The notes under the pieces were generated by a model. That model worked only from the letters and a program-made list of their open reading frames with translations, searched no databases and had not been told where the DNA came from. The position numbers and the translations under genes were made by a program. From the NCBI RefSeq assembly GCF_022478115.1, contig NZ_JAKGSC010000001.1, positions 372,001 through 436,000 on the forward strand: a DNA stretch of 64,000 nt, in the 5' to 3' direction. Of the stretch, positions 16,826-25,704 are shown in pieces. Each line of letters starts with the position of its first letter. Within the stretch, counting starts at the first letter, position 1. Source of the stretch: Tenacibaculum aquimarinum. GTDB lineage: Bacteria; Bacteroidota; Bacteroidia; Flavobacteriales; Flavobacteriaceae.

Positions 16826-17266
16826 ATGGCAGGGACAATAAACAAAGTAATATTGATTGGTAATTTAGGAGATGAAGTAAAAATGCATTATTTTGATGAA
16901 CAAAATTGTGTTGGCCGTTTTCCAATAGCTACTTCAGAAAGTTATACCAACAAACAAACAGGAGAAAAAGTTACTACAACCGATTGGCATAATATTGTTG
17001 TTAGAAATGGTTTGGCTAAAGTTTGCGAAAAATATTTAACAAAAGGAGATAAGGTTTATGTGGAAGGAAAACTAAAAAACCGTCAATGGGAACAAGATGG
17101 CATAAAACGTTATTCAACCGAAGTTCAGGTTACAGAAATGACCATGTTATCACCTAAAAAAGAAAACAGAAACACAAATATTCCGCCAGTAACAAATCAA
17201 CCAGTGGCTAAAAAACCAACAGAAAAAACGGTTACTCCAGAAGAAAACGACGATTTACCATTTTAA
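16826..17266 (+). CDS. ssb: single-stranded DNA-binding protein
   Basis: This 146-residue protein has an OB fold (MAGTINKVILIGNLGDEV, TDWHNIVVRNGLAKVCEKYL, GKLKNRQWEQDG) and a disordered linker ending ENDDLPF, the acidic tip that binds replication and repair partners. It lies 42 bases after mutY and 20 bases before gldE, so it is probably in the same transcript. Confidence 0.96.
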   Translation: MAGTINKVILIGNLGDEVKMHYFDEQNCVGRFPIATSESYTNKQTGEKVTTTDWHNIVVRNGLAKVCEKYLTKGDKVYVEGKLKNRQWEQDGIKRYSTEVQVTEMTMLSPKKENRNTNIPPVTNQPVAKKPTEKTVTPEENDDLPF

Positions 17267-17286
17267 TTAAACTAAAAATCACATAA

Positions 17287-18588
17287 TTGGACCCAGATTC
17301 CGGACTTTTATTTATAGCTTTTTCCGCCATTAACACAATGGTAAGCATTAACATTGTAATAGTAATTATATTATTAATTTGCTCTGCATTAATTTCTGGA
17401 ACAGAAGTTGCCTTTTTTTCACTTTCTCAACAACAACTTAACAAACTATCTGACCAAACCAAAGGGGAAAACAGTGTTGTAAAACTCTTAGAACATCCTA
17501 AAAAACTACTAGGAACTATTTTAATAACGAACAATTTTATCAATATTTTAATTGTTTTATTATTTGCTTCTTTAGGCGAAGTGTTTTTCAGTAATTTAAC
17601 TCCAGCTATAAAGTTTTTGATAGAAGTTGTGTTGGTTACCTTTCTAATTTTATTATTCGGAGAAGTTTTACCTAAAGTATATGCCACAAGAAAAGCTATG
17701 AAGTTTTCTAGTTTTATGGCAAAACCAATTAGTATTTTAAACACTTTATTAACTCCACTAAGTTTACCTTTAATTAGCCTAACAAGTATTGTTGAAAACA
17801 GATTAGGAAGCAAAAACAACAACTTATCTGTTGAACGATTATCGCAAGCCTTAGAACTAACATCAGAAGGCGCAACTACTAAAGATGAACAGAAAATATT
17901 GCAAGGAATTGTAAGCTTCGGAAATACTGAAACGGTTCAAATAATGAAACCAAGAACCGATGTTTTTGCAATTTCAGATGAAGAACCTTATGAAGCTGTT
18001 TTACAGAAAATTTTAGAAAAAGGCTTTTCTAGAAATCCTGTTTACAATGAAAATATTGATAATATTATTGGTGTTTTATACGCCAAAGACTTATTAGCAC
18101 ATCTAAACAAAAAATCTTTTAAATGGCAACAATTATTACGTGAACCCTTTTTTGTGCCTGAAAACAAAAAACTAGACGATTTATTAGGTGATTTTAGAGA
18201 AAAGAAAAATCATTTAGCCATTGTTGTTGATGAATATGGTGGAACAAGCGGAATTGTAACTTTAGAAGACGTAATTGAAGAAATTGTTGGAGACATTAAT
18301 GATGAGTTTGATGAAGACGACTTAAGCTACTCTAAACTAGATGAAAACAATTATGTTTTTGAAGGAAAAACAACAATTAAAGATTTTTGCAGGGTTTTAG
18401 ATGACGATGATGAAGAGAAATTTGAAGATGAAAAAGGAGAAAGTGAAACTTTAGCCGGATTTATTTTAGAAGTATCAGGAAAATTTCCAAAGAAAGGCGA
18501 GAAAACAAACTTTGCCAATTACACGTTTACCATAGAAGCGTTAGACAGAAGACGCATTAAACAAGTTAAAGTTACCCGAAATGCGTAG
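17287..18588 (+). CDS. gldE: gliding motility-associated protein GldE (CNNM/CorC family)
   Basis: This 433-residue protein has a DUF21 membrane domain (three hydrophobic segments, about 18-40, 75-98 and 108-132), paired CBS domains (about 215-340; MKPRTDVFA, VVDEYGGTSGIVTLEDVIEEIVGDI) and a C-terminal CorC/HlyC domain (about 355-430). Start is TTG at 17287, giving MDPDSG. Its place directly before gldD identifies it as GldE. The precise role in gliding/T9SS is not established, though it partly compensates for GldD in Flavobacterium. Confidence 0.92.
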   Translation: MDPDSGLLFIAFSAINTMVSINIVIVIILLICSALISGTEVAFFSLSQQQLNKLSDQTKGENSVVKLLEHPKKLLGTILITNNFINILIVLLFASLGEVFFSNLTPAIKFLIEVVLVTFLILLFGEVLPKVYATRKAMKFSSFMAKPISILNTLLTPLSLPLISLTSIVENRLGSKNNNLSVERLSQALELTSEGATTKDEQKILQGIVSFGNTETVQIMKPRTDVFAISDEEPYEAVLQKILEKGFSRNPVYNENIDNIIGVLYAKDLLAHLNKKSFKWQQLLREPFFVPENKKLDDLLGDFREKKNHLAIVVDEYGGTSGIVTLEDVIEEIVGDINDEFDEDDLSYSKLDENNYVFEGKTTIKDFCRVLDDDDEEKFEDEKGESETLAGFILEVSGKFPKKGEKTNFANYTFTIEALDRRRIKQVKVTRNA

Positions 18589-19135
18589 TATTATTTTATT
18601 AATTTTTAGTGTAGTATTAATTTCTTGCGGAAGCGAAACTTTACCCAAACCTAAGGGTTTTTTAAGTTTGCAATACCCAGAAAATAGTTACAAAAAACTA
18701 ACATTAAAAAGACCTTATACTTTTGATGTTTCTAAACAAGCAACTGTAAAAGACTTGCCGAAAAACTGGCTAAAAATTACCTATCCAAAATTAAAAGCTT
18801 CCATAGATATAACATACAGACCTATAAAAAACAACTTAAGAGAACTTTTGGTTGAATCTGAAAAATTGGTTTTTGAACATGCAATTAAAGCGGATCAAAT
18901 TTCTGCTCCAAGAGAATATATTAATGATGATAAGAAAGTCTTTGGAAGTATTTATCAAATTGAAGGAAATGCAGCTTCTCAAGTACAGTTTCATGCAACA
19001 GATAGCACAAAACACTTTTTAAAAGCATCTTTATTTTTCTACACAAAACCTAATTACGATTCCATTTTACCCGCAATAAATTATATTAAAAAAGATATGA
19101 TTAAAATGATGGAGAGTTTGGAGTGGAACAATTAA
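18581..19135 (+). CDS. gldD: gliding motility lipoprotein GldD
   Basis: This 184-residue lipoprotein has a signal ending LISC (Cys16) and then PKPKGFLSLQYPE, the GldD hallmark. GldD is needed for gliding and T9SS function in Flavobacterium johnsoniae. It overlaps gldE by 8 bases, indicating translational coupling. It ends the mutY-ssb-gldE-gldD cluster. Confidence 0.94.
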   Translation: MRSIILLIFSVVLISCGSETLPKPKGFLSLQYPENSYKKLTLKRPYTFDVSKQATVKDLPKNWLKITYPKLKASIDITYRPIKNNLRELLVESEKLVFEHAIKADQISAPREYINDDKKVFGSIYQIEGNAASQVQFHATDSTKHFLKASLFFYTKPNYDSILPAINYIKKDMIKMMESLEWNN

Positions 19136-19164
19136 TTAATGTAAATATGTAATAATTAATATTA

Positions 19165-19419
19165 TTAACTGAACAAAAAAACTAAAAGAATAAACAAGAT
19201 AATATAAAAAACTAAACCATAATTTCTTACTTCTTTTGATTCCTCTAATTTCTTTTTAAATCCAAATTTCTCAAATCTTTTAATTTCTGTTTTGTTGAAA
19301 GTAAAAGTGTCATTAAAACTTGAATTACTTTTGAAAGGAAGAATGAAAAACCCTAACCATTCCATAGTAGTTAAAGAAATGTTCTTTCTCTTCTCTTTGT
19401 TAATTTCTTCTTCTTTCAT
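19165..19419 (-). CDS. small C-tail membrane protein downstream of ctaA
   Basis: This 84-residue protein has a charged N-terminus (MKEEEINKEKRKN) and one strong hydrophobic segment at the very C-terminus (GLVFYIILFILLVFLFS). The ATG at 19419 overlaps the end of ctaA by 20 bases; a longer frame (to 19470) starts with a poor codon context. I do not recognise a family. It would be translated with ctaA, so a link to heme A or cytochrome oxidase assembly is possible but only by position. Confidence 0.5.
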   Translation of the reverse strand: MKEEEINKEKRKNISLTTMEWLGFFILPFKSNSSFNDTFTFNKTEIKRFEKFGFKKKLEESKEVRNYGLVFYIILFILLVFLFS

Positions 19420-20467
19420 AATATTTATTTGCTTTCCTACTCTGCAACCACAAGTAAAACTGCAATCCAAACAAGATAGAGCCCGCCAACAAATGTATTG
19501 CCTGTGTTCCTATTGGGAATTCTGCGTAGTACATTAAAATACCAGTTATAGTTTCTAAAAAGAGAAGAAAAACAATCCAATTTACAAGTTTGTAACCTAA
19601 GTTTTTCATCTGATTAATGTAAAACAAACCAAAGTTTACCAAAACAATTGCTATTGTAAATGAACGATGGAAATAAAACTTAAAATTAGGTTCTAATAAA
19701 CTATAGTGTTTGTTTTCAAATCCAAATTGTTTTACTTGCTCATCAATAAATTGTCTTACTTGTGTTCCCATTGCAATTTGTATTAACGAGAAAATTACCG
19801 AAACAATTACTAATTTACTAAAGAGCGAATTGTATTTATTTTTAGGTGTCTCCTTGATCGCAGTCGAAAGGTTTTTATCGTTGGAAGAAATAAAATACAA
19901 ATACAATAAAATTGCAACTATAACCAAACCAGCAACCATGTGAATGGTAATTACTGTTGGTTTTAAATTAGTATCTACAACAGTTTTTCCTAACCATGCT
20001 TCAAACAAAAACAATATTAAAACACTTATTGAAAGTAAGGTAAATATCTTTTTCTCTTTCCAAAAGAAAACAGAAAAAACTACCATTAGCAACAACGGAA
20101 TTCCTGCTAAAGCAGAAGACAACCTGTTAATATATTCTGTCCAGGTATGAAATTTATTAAATTTTGCATAATCGTGCTTTGTGTATTTCTCCCAGTTTTT
20201 GGTATTGAATTCAGATGAAGTTTGCACATCGTGTTCTGCAACAAAAAGGGTTTCATTTTTAATGATAATCATACCCTTTTTAAACTGAGCATTTGGTTTC
20301 CAAGTAATTTGTTCTTCCGCAGTTGGCGGAATATAATAACCAAAACATTTTGGCCAATCTGGACACCCCATTCCAGAACCGGTCATTCTAACAATAGAAC
20401 CGGCTAAAAAGATTAAATAGACAGCACAAATGGTAATTTTTACAAGTGTTGGGAAGTTTTTTTTCAT
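19400..20467 (-). CDS. ctaA: heme A synthase, COX15/CtaA family
   Basis: This 355-residue protein has eight hydrophobic segments and the CtaA histidines in HTWTEYINRL, TIHMVAGL, YFHRSFTI and AIHLLAGS, with the start pattern GSIVRMTGSGMGCPDWPKCFG. It oxidises heme O to heme A. ATG 20467 is used over a preceding TTG. A promoter box TATCTTTG lies at 20505-20512. Residues about 199-208, in a loop between helices (LSTAIKETPKN), are coded by DNA that resembles a dispersed repeat. No cytochrome oxidase genes are nearby. Confidence 0.93.
   Translation of the reverse strand: MKKNFPTLVKITICAVYLIFLAGSIVRMTGSGMGCPDWPKCFGYYIPPTAEEQITWKPNAQFKKGMIIIKNETLFVAEHDVQTSSEFNTKNWEKYTKHDYAKFNKFHTWTEYINRLSSALAGIPLLLMVVFSVFFWKEKKIFTLLSISVLILFLFEAWLGKTVVDTNLKPTVITIHMVAGLVIVAILLYLYFISSNDKNLSTAIKETPKNKYNSLFSKLVIVSVIFSLIQIAMGTQVRQFIDEQVKQFGFENKHYSLLEPNFKFYFHRSFTIAIVLVNFGLFYINQMKNLGYKLVNWIVFLLFLETITGILMYYAEFPIGTQAIHLLAGSILFGLQFYLWLQSRKANKYYERRRN
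19846..19871 (-). repeat. repeat-like segment inside ctaA
   Basis: Minus strand CCTTTCGACTGCGATCAAGG plus GAGACA resembles a common flavobacterial intergenic repeat (TCGACTGCGCTC core). It codes for LSTAIKET in a loop. The core matches 15 of 21 bases of the copy inside ogt, in the same codon phase. Confidence 0.5.
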
Positions 20468-20504
20468 CAATACTGAATTTATTTCAGACTCTTAAAAGTT
20501 TACA

Positions 20505-20512
20505 CAAAGATA
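20505..20512 (-). promoter_or_regulatory. -7 box for ctaA
   Basis: Minus strand TATCTTTG, 38 bases before the ATG, fits TAnnTTTG. An upstream A/T-rich region contains the terminator of the next gene. Confidence 0.55.
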
Positions 20513-20523
20513 CAAAAAAGCAC

Positions 20524-20556
20524 AAAAAAAGGCTTCTGAAACCAGAAGCCTTTTTT
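20524..20556 (-). terminator. rho-independent terminator of the HMA lipoprotein gene
   Basis: The stem GGCTTCTG / CAGAAGCC is flanked by A7 and T6. It lies 18 bases after the HMA lipoprotein stop and would work on both strands. Confidence 0.9.
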
Positions 20557-20573
20557 AATATATTCAAAAGAAA

Positions 20574-21026
20574 TTATGCTTTTTTATCTGCGCAACATTC
20601 TTTTTTACAATCTTCAGCACAAGCTTTTTTGTCTCCATCTTTTTTAGCACAACATTCTTTTTTGCAATCTTCATCACAAATTTTAGTTGGTGCTTTTTCA
20701 GTAGCTTTATATAAATCTCCTCCTGCAATTCCATCAACAAAAGCAATTAAGTCTGTTTTGCTTGTTTTGTTTGCATCAAATTTAATTTTTGCAATACTAT
20801 CTGTAAAAACAACCTGAGCATCTATTACTCCATCTTTTTTAGATAATTTAGACTGAATGGTTTTTGCACAACCAATCTCACATGTCATTCCAGAAATATT
20901 AATAGCTAATTTTTCAACCTTTGCATCTTTAGCAACAACAGGTATTTCTTTTTTAGCTTCAGTTTTACAAGAAGTTAAAACTAAGCAAGCTACAACTATA
21001 GCGAATATAAATTTTTGAATTTTCAT
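20574..21026 (-). CDS. heavy-metal-associated domain lipoprotein with Cys-rich tail
   Basis: This 150-residue lipoprotein has a signal ending LTSC (Cys20) and an HMA-like fold (about 38-107) whose loop reads GMTCEIGC, so C-x3-C rather than the usual C-x2-C. The tail (117-150) has two 19-residue repeats with C-x-E-D-C-K-K-E-C-C, giving eight further cysteines (117, 121, 125, 126, 136, 140, 144, 145). It probably binds copper or a similar soft metal at the cell envelope. It has its own promoter box (21052-21059) and terminator. It diverges from the DMT transporter. Confidence 0.85.
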   Translation of the reverse strand: MKIQKFIFAIVVACLVLTSCKTEAKKEIPVVAKDAKVEKLAINISGMTCEIGCAKTIQSKLSKKDGVIDAQVVFTDSIAKIKFDANKTSKTDLIAFVDGIAGGDLYKATEKAPTKICDEDCKKECCAKKDGDKKACAEDCKKECCADKKA

Positions 21027-21051
21027 TTTAAATAATTATTTGTTTATCAAG

Positions 21052-21059
21052 CAAATTTA
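21052..21059 (-). promoter_or_regulatory. -7 box for HMA lipoprotein gene
   Basis: Minus strand TAAATTTG, 26 bases before the ATG, fits TAnnTTTG. Confidence 0.55.
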
Positions 21060-21122
21060 TTAATAATTAGATTCAAATCAATAGAATTGTTGGACTTTTG
21101 TACTACCTAACAAACTAGTCAA

Positions 21123-21995
21123 ATGAAAAACGAACAAAAAAAGTGGATTTACTTAATAATACTTTCTTTAGTTTGGGGAAGTTCTTTTATTTTAATGAAA
21201 AAAGCTTTAATAAGCTTATCACCAATACAAGTAGCTGCTTTACGCACTATAATTGCTGCTGTGTTTGTAATAATTGTTGGGCATAAAAATTTAAAAAAAA
21301 TAAAAAAAAGACATTGGAAGTATATTGTTTTTAGCGCTTTAGTTGGAACTTTTATTCCTGCTTTTTTGTTTGCCTTTGCAATTAAAGGAATTGATAGTTC
21401 AATTGCATCAATATTAAATTCCTTGACTCCTTTTAACACATTTATTATTGGAGCTTTGGTCTTTGGATTTGCATTCAAAAAAAATCAATTAATAGGAATT
21501 TTAGTTGGTTTGATTGGTACAGTTATTCTAATTTTAAAAGGAGCAGACTTAAATCCAGATCAAAATTATTGGTATGCTTTATTGCCAATAGCTGCATCTA
21601 TTGGTTACGCGTTTAATGTAAATATTGTGAAAAAACATTTATATGATTTAAATGCACTAACTATAACAACTGGACACTTTATATTAGTAATAGTTCCTGC
21701 ATTAGTAGTATTAAGTTTTACAGGTTTTTTTACTGAATTTGAATTGAATTCTGAAACAAAACCAGCATTGTTCTATATTATTATTTTAGCATTCTTTGGA
21801 ACAGCAATTGCTAAAGTAATGTTTAATGAAATGGTGCATATTTCTACTCCTATTTTCGCTTCATCTGTAACTTATTTAATTCCAATTATAGCTGTTATTT
21901 GGGGAATTATAGATGGTGAAAAATTAAGCCTAATTCAATTAATTGCTGGTGTAATTATCTTATTTGGTGTTTGGTTGGTAAATCGGAAAAAGTAG
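21123..21995 (+). CDS. DMT superfamily (EamA) transporter
   Basis: This 290-residue protein has about ten hydrophobic segments arranged as two EamA repeats, with LVWGSSFILMKKAL at the start of the first and a second repeat from about residue 148. These transporters export small metabolites or amino acids, but the substrate cannot be read from sequence. It is a single gene with a terminator at 22005-22042. Confidence 0.9.
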   Translation: MKNEQKKWIYLIILSLVWGSSFILMKKALISLSPIQVAALRTIIAAVFVIIVGHKNLKKIKKRHWKYIVFSALVGTFIPAFLFAFAIKGIDSSIASILNSLTPFNTFIIGALVFGFAFKKNQLIGILVGLIGTVILILKGADLNPDQNYWYALLPIAASIGYAFNVNIVKKHLYDLNALTITTGHFILVIVPALVVLSFTGFFTEFELNSETKPALFYIIILAFFGTAIAKVMFNEMVHISTPIFASSVTYLIPIIAVIWGIIDGEKLSLIQLIAGVIILFGVWLVNRKK

Positions 21996-22004
21996 GCAGT
22001 ATTC

Positions 22005-22042
22005 AAAAAAAAAGAGCCAAGAACTAAATCTTGACTCTTTTA
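22005..22042. terminator. bidirectional terminator between EamA and M16 genes
   Basis: AAAGAGCCAAGA (22011-22022) pairs with TCTTGACTCTTT (22029-22040) with one mismatch. The nine-base T-run is on the minus strand, so it mainly serves the M16 operon. Confidence 0.85.
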
Positions 22043-22066
22043 TCTTTATACTAATTTCTTAAGAGA

Positions 22067-24112
22067 TTATTTAAAATCTGCATCAGAAACACCTTCATTA
22101 ACTTTTACTTCTTTAAGATCAAAAGATAAGTCCATTGGCCCCATTTTTTGTCCCATTTTGTGTGGAAACTTAATTCCATTTACTTCTTTATAATCAGAGA
22201 AAGTTGTTGGTAGTTTCATTTCACCTTGTGGTCCTTTTACCGTTCTTACTTCTTGTGCTTTTAAACCTGTTTTAACATTATAGAAAATCTCCATTTTATT
22301 ATGCTTAATAACATAGAAGTTTTCACCATCAATAGGCTCAATTCTATCTAGTTTTCCTTTCTTGTATTCTGCATCTGCAAAAGGAGCACTTGTAGTTTTA
22401 GCAGCCTCTAATTCTTCGTCTGCATAATCCTTTCTTCTTCCTTGCGCTTCTTGATATCCTTTAGTTCCATCAAAAACTTGCTTACTTAATGTTTGTCCCA
22501 TACCTGTCATAACAACAGCCATTTTATTTGGTGCAGCTTGTTTTTGTGTCATTGTTAAATCAATTCCTTGCACTTTTCCAGTAGAAATCATCATTACAGA
22601 ATTTATTGCTGCAACTTTATCTTTACCTCCAATAGCATCAAAATATGTATCTACAACTGTTGCTGCTGTTACTCCTGCAGGAATTGGCAATGTCATTTCT
22701 GGTTTTACAGTTGGGTTTCCTTCTTTATCAAAATAATTGATCTTATAATCTCCTTTTTCAAGGTTTTTAAGAACATCAATTCCTTTTCCTGTAATTACAA
22801 TTCTTGCTTTATCTCCTCTAAAATACTTAATTGCTGCATTCTGAACATCGTCTAAAGTAACCGCATTAATATTAGCTAAGTAATTCTCGTAGTAATTTGT
22901 AGGTAAATTGTTTTGTAAAATATTTAAAGCATAATTAGCTACTGTACTTGGTCTTTCTACAGCCTTTACAAAATTTCCTAAATACTTAGCTTTTGCAATA
23001 TCTAACTCTTTTTGTGTTGCTTTTTGATAACGAATTTTGTTAATTTCCTTCATTGTCTCAACAACAGCACTGTCTGTTACCATATTTCTAACAGATGCAG
23101 ACATTTTAAATCTAGAAGCGTATCTACTTGCTCCAACTCCTGAGTAAGCTCCATAAGTATATGCCTTATCTTCACGTAGGTTTTTATATAATCTACCTGT
23201 TCCGCCTCCACCAAGAATTTGGTTTGCTAATAACGCTGCATAATAGTCTTTATCATTCATTTTTAAATCAACAGCATTAATAATTGCTAATTCCGACTGA
23301 ACTGCGTTTGGCATGTTAATAAAATTGATTTCAGTAGTTTCTGGGTTTGTAACTTTCGGTAAAGCCTGCGGAATCATTACTCCTTTTTCCCATCCGCTAA
23401 ACAACTTAGTAACTTGACTTTTAACTGCGTTAAAATCTACATCTCCTATAATAACTAAATAGGCATTATTAGGTTTAAATGTTTTTGCATACAAGTCTTT
23501 TACATCCTGTAACTCAATATTCTTTACCGTTTTTTCGGTAGTCATTTCACCAAAAGGGTGATTTTTACCATACGTAAGAGCTCTATCAACCTGACTCGCT
23601 ATAGCAGCTACACTTTTTTCATTTGATTTAATACCATCTAAAGTTTGCTTCATTTGTTTATCAAACTCTTCTTGAGAAAAAACAGGATTAAAAGCAGCAT
23701 CTGCCATTAATTCTAAAACTCTAGGAAAATATTTAGATAGAGAACTTGCAAAAGCTCCTTCAGATTGAAAAGAAATTCTAGCTCCTAAATAATCTACTTC
23801 TTGGTCAAATTTTTCTTTTGAGATTGTTGTTGTTCCGGTACCTAACATACCACCAACAAATCCTTCAACTCCAGATTTAGCTCCATAAGCCATAGGTGGA
23901 TTATCTATATCTAAATTAACTGAAACTCTAGGTAATTTATGATTTTCTACAACTAAAACTTGTAAACCGTTTTTTAGAGTGAATTTTTGTGGCGTTCCTA
24001 AATTAATTTTTGGAGCTGGTCCAGATTTTGGCATCTTAGTTCTATCAACTTGAGCAGAAATACTCATTGATAAGAATAAAAATGTAATTATTGAAAATAT
24101 TTTAGTTTTCAT
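22067..24112 (-). CDS. M16-family peptidase subunit, catalytically inactive, with extra C-terminal domain
   Basis: This 681-residue secreted protein has a signal peptide (ending SISAQ) and two M16 half-domains (about 45-460). The zinc motif HxxEH is absent; the equivalent region reads SGVEGFVGGML. It therefore resembles the non-catalytic partner of two-subunit M16 proteases. Residues about 470-681 form an additional domain that resembles outer-membrane lipoprotein-sorting folds (MTQKQAAPNKMAVVMTG, then YNVKTGLKAQE). It follows the active subunit by 19 bases, so they should be made together. Confidence 0.88.
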   Translation of the reverse strand: MKTKIFSIITFLFLSMSISAQVDRTKMPKSGPAPKINLGTPQKFTLKNGLQVLVVENHKLPRVSVNLDIDNPPMAYGAKSGVEGFVGGMLGTGTTTISKEKFDQEVDYLGARISFQSEGAFASSLSKYFPRVLELMADAAFNPVFSQEEFDKQMKQTLDGIKSNEKSVAAIASQVDRALTYGKNHPFGEMTTEKTVKNIELQDVKDLYAKTFKPNNAYLVIIGDVDFNAVKSQVTKLFSGWEKGVMIPQALPKVTNPETTEINFINMPNAVQSELAIINAVDLKMNDKDYYAALLANQILGGGGTGRLYKNLREDKAYTYGAYSGVGASRYASRFKMSASVRNMVTDSAVVETMKEINKIRYQKATQKELDIAKAKYLGNFVKAVERPSTVANYALNILQNNLPTNYYENYLANINAVTLDDVQNAAIKYFRGDKARIVITGKGIDVLKNLEKGDYKINYFDKEGNPTVKPEMTLPIPAGVTAATVVDTYFDAIGGKDKVAAINSVMMISTGKVQGIDLTMTQKQAAPNKMAVVMTGMGQTLSKQVFDGTKGYQEAQGRRKDYADEELEAAKTTSAPFADAEYKKGKLDRIEPIDGENFYVIKHNKMEIFYNVKTGLKAQEVRTVKGPQGEMKLPTTFSDYKEVNGIKFPHKMGQKMGPMDLSFDLKEVKVNEGVSDADFK

Positions 24113-24131
24113 TGTTCTTATTTTTATGTGA

Positions 24132-25454
24132 TTATTTCTTTTTTGATGCTGGTAAATAGTCTATTACAACACGTCTGTTTTTGTCTAAATATTTTTTAGC
24201 AACTTCTCTTATTTCTTCTTTTGTAATAGAATTAATAATTTCTAATTCTGTATTAATTTTCTTAGTATCTCCCATTAACATATAGTTACTAACTAGAGAA
24301 GAAGCAATACCTTGTACACTCGAATTAGAAGAAACAAAACTATTTTCGAATTTATTTCTTACTTTTTGTAAATCTTCATCAGAAATTAATTCTGTCTGTA
24401 GTTTTACAATTTCTTCGTCCATTTCTTTAATTAAATCATCTAAAGATGTTTCTCCTAAAGGAATTGCTCCAATTGTATAAACACCATAATCTACCATTGA
24501 TCTACCAAAAGAGAAAACTGCTAAAGCTTTCTTTTTCTTTTCAACTAATTTTTTCTGAAGTCTAGAACTTTTACCATCACTTAAAATTGTAGAGATTACA
24601 TCTAAAATTTTTGCCTCTCTATCTCTCATAGAAGGTGCTTTGTGTAATAAAACAATAGCTGGTAATTGAATATTAGAATCGTATTCCGTTACTCTTTTTT
24701 GTTGTGTTCTTTCTGGCTCAATATTTTCTATTCTATTTGGTAAAGTTCCAGAAGGTATTGTTCCAAAATAATCTTCAATTAAAGATTTAGTTTCGGCTTT
24801 CTGAAAATCTCCAGCAACAACTAAAACAGCATTATTAGGCATATACCACTTTTTATAAAAAGCTTTAAACTCATCTAACTTTGCATTGTCTAAATCTTTA
24901 ATAAAACCAATTAATGGTCTACCGTAATTGTGTTTATCAAAAAGATGTTTATAAACCATACCGTATTGGATTTTACCATAAGGAGCATTATCCATACGTT
25001 GTCTTTTCTCTTCTTTAACAACCTCATTTTGAGTATCAACCGCTTGTTGATCAACAATTGGATGCAATAATCTTTCAGATTCCATCCATAAACCTAGTTT
25101 TAACTCGTTAGAAGGAAAAGTTCCATAGTAATAAGTTCTATCGAAGTTAGTATTGGCGTTTCCACTTCCTCCTCTTGCAGCTTGAATTTCACTCCATTTA
25201 CCACGTTCAATATTTTTTGTTCCTGTAAAAAGTAGGTGCTCATAAAAATGTGCCATACCTGTTTTACCTTCTTCCTCGTCAACAGATCCTACATCATACA
25301 TTACACCAACGGTAACTACTGGCGCAGAATTATCTTGGTGTAAAATAACGTGCATCCCGTTACTTAAATCGTACTCTTCAAATTCAACTTTTTGTGCATT
25401 TCCTGAGAATGCAAGCAAAAACACTGAAGCAAGAGATAAAATACTTTTTTTCAT
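24132..25454 (-). CDS. M16-family zinc metallopeptidase (active subunit)
   Basis: This 440-residue secreted protein has a signal peptide (ending SGNAQ) and the inverted zinc motif HFYEH (69-73) with the distal Glu in NEVVKEEKRQR. The second half-domain carries the R/Y region VEKKKKALAVFSFGRS. It is an insulinase/processing-peptidase type enzyme, probably periplasmic, and pairs with the inactive subunit encoded downstream. It is the first gene of the pair and diverges from rplU across 250 bases. Confidence 0.92.
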   Translation of the reverse strand: MKKSILSLASVFLLAFSGNAQKVEFEEYDLSNGMHVILHQDNSAPVVTVGVMYDVGSVDEEEGKTGMAHFYEHLLFTGTKNIERGKWSEIQAARGGSGNANTNFDRTYYYGTFPSNELKLGLWMESERLLHPIVDQQAVDTQNEVVKEEKRQRMDNAPYGKIQYGMVYKHLFDKHNYGRPLIGFIKDLDNAKLDEFKAFYKKWYMPNNAVLVVAGDFQKAETKSLIEDYFGTIPSGTLPNRIENIEPERTQQKRVTEYDSNIQLPAIVLLHKAPSMRDREAKILDVISTILSDGKSSRLQKKLVEKKKKALAVFSFGRSMVDYGVYTIGAIPLGETSLDDLIKEMDEEIVKLQTELISDEDLQKVRNKFENSFVSSNSSVQGIASSLVSNYMLMGDTKKINTELEIINSITKEEIREVAKKYLDKNRRVVIDYLPASKKK

Positions 25455-25644
25455 TGATCTTATTATTTAATTAGTGATTTAGTTTAAAGTTTGACGCTCA
25501 TTTTTTTTGTTTGTTACAAGTAATTGAGAAAAAATAAAAACAAGCATTCAAAAATAACATTAAAAGTTAAAAATTAGAGAGTTATAAAGTTTATTTAAAT
25601 ATAATAATTTTGTTAATAACTTATTGTGAGTAACAAAAAATATG
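25455..25644. other. AT-rich divergent intergenic region
   Basis: These bases between the M16 operon and rplU are very AT-rich. I find no open frame, RNA gene or repeat here. The rplU promoter follows directly; a promoter for the M16 operon must be here but no clear TAnnTTTG was seen on the minus strand. Confidence 0.5.
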
Positions 25645-25652
25645 TATATTTG
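25645..25652 (+). promoter_or_regulatory. promoter of rplU-rpmA
   Basis: TATATTTG fits TAnnTTTG exactly, with a TTG at 25624-25626 at 18-base spacing, which is the Bacteroidota -33/-7 layout. The leader to the ATG is about 45 bases. Confidence 0.75.
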
Positions 25653-25704
25653 CATCCGCATTTTCAGTTAGAAAGTGTAGTAATAAATACAAAAAACAAA
25701 TAGT

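Noticed and set aside
20446..20817. 123-residue plus-strand frame across the ctaA and HMA genes
   Set aside because: It runs through a terminator hairpin and is antisense to two supported genes.
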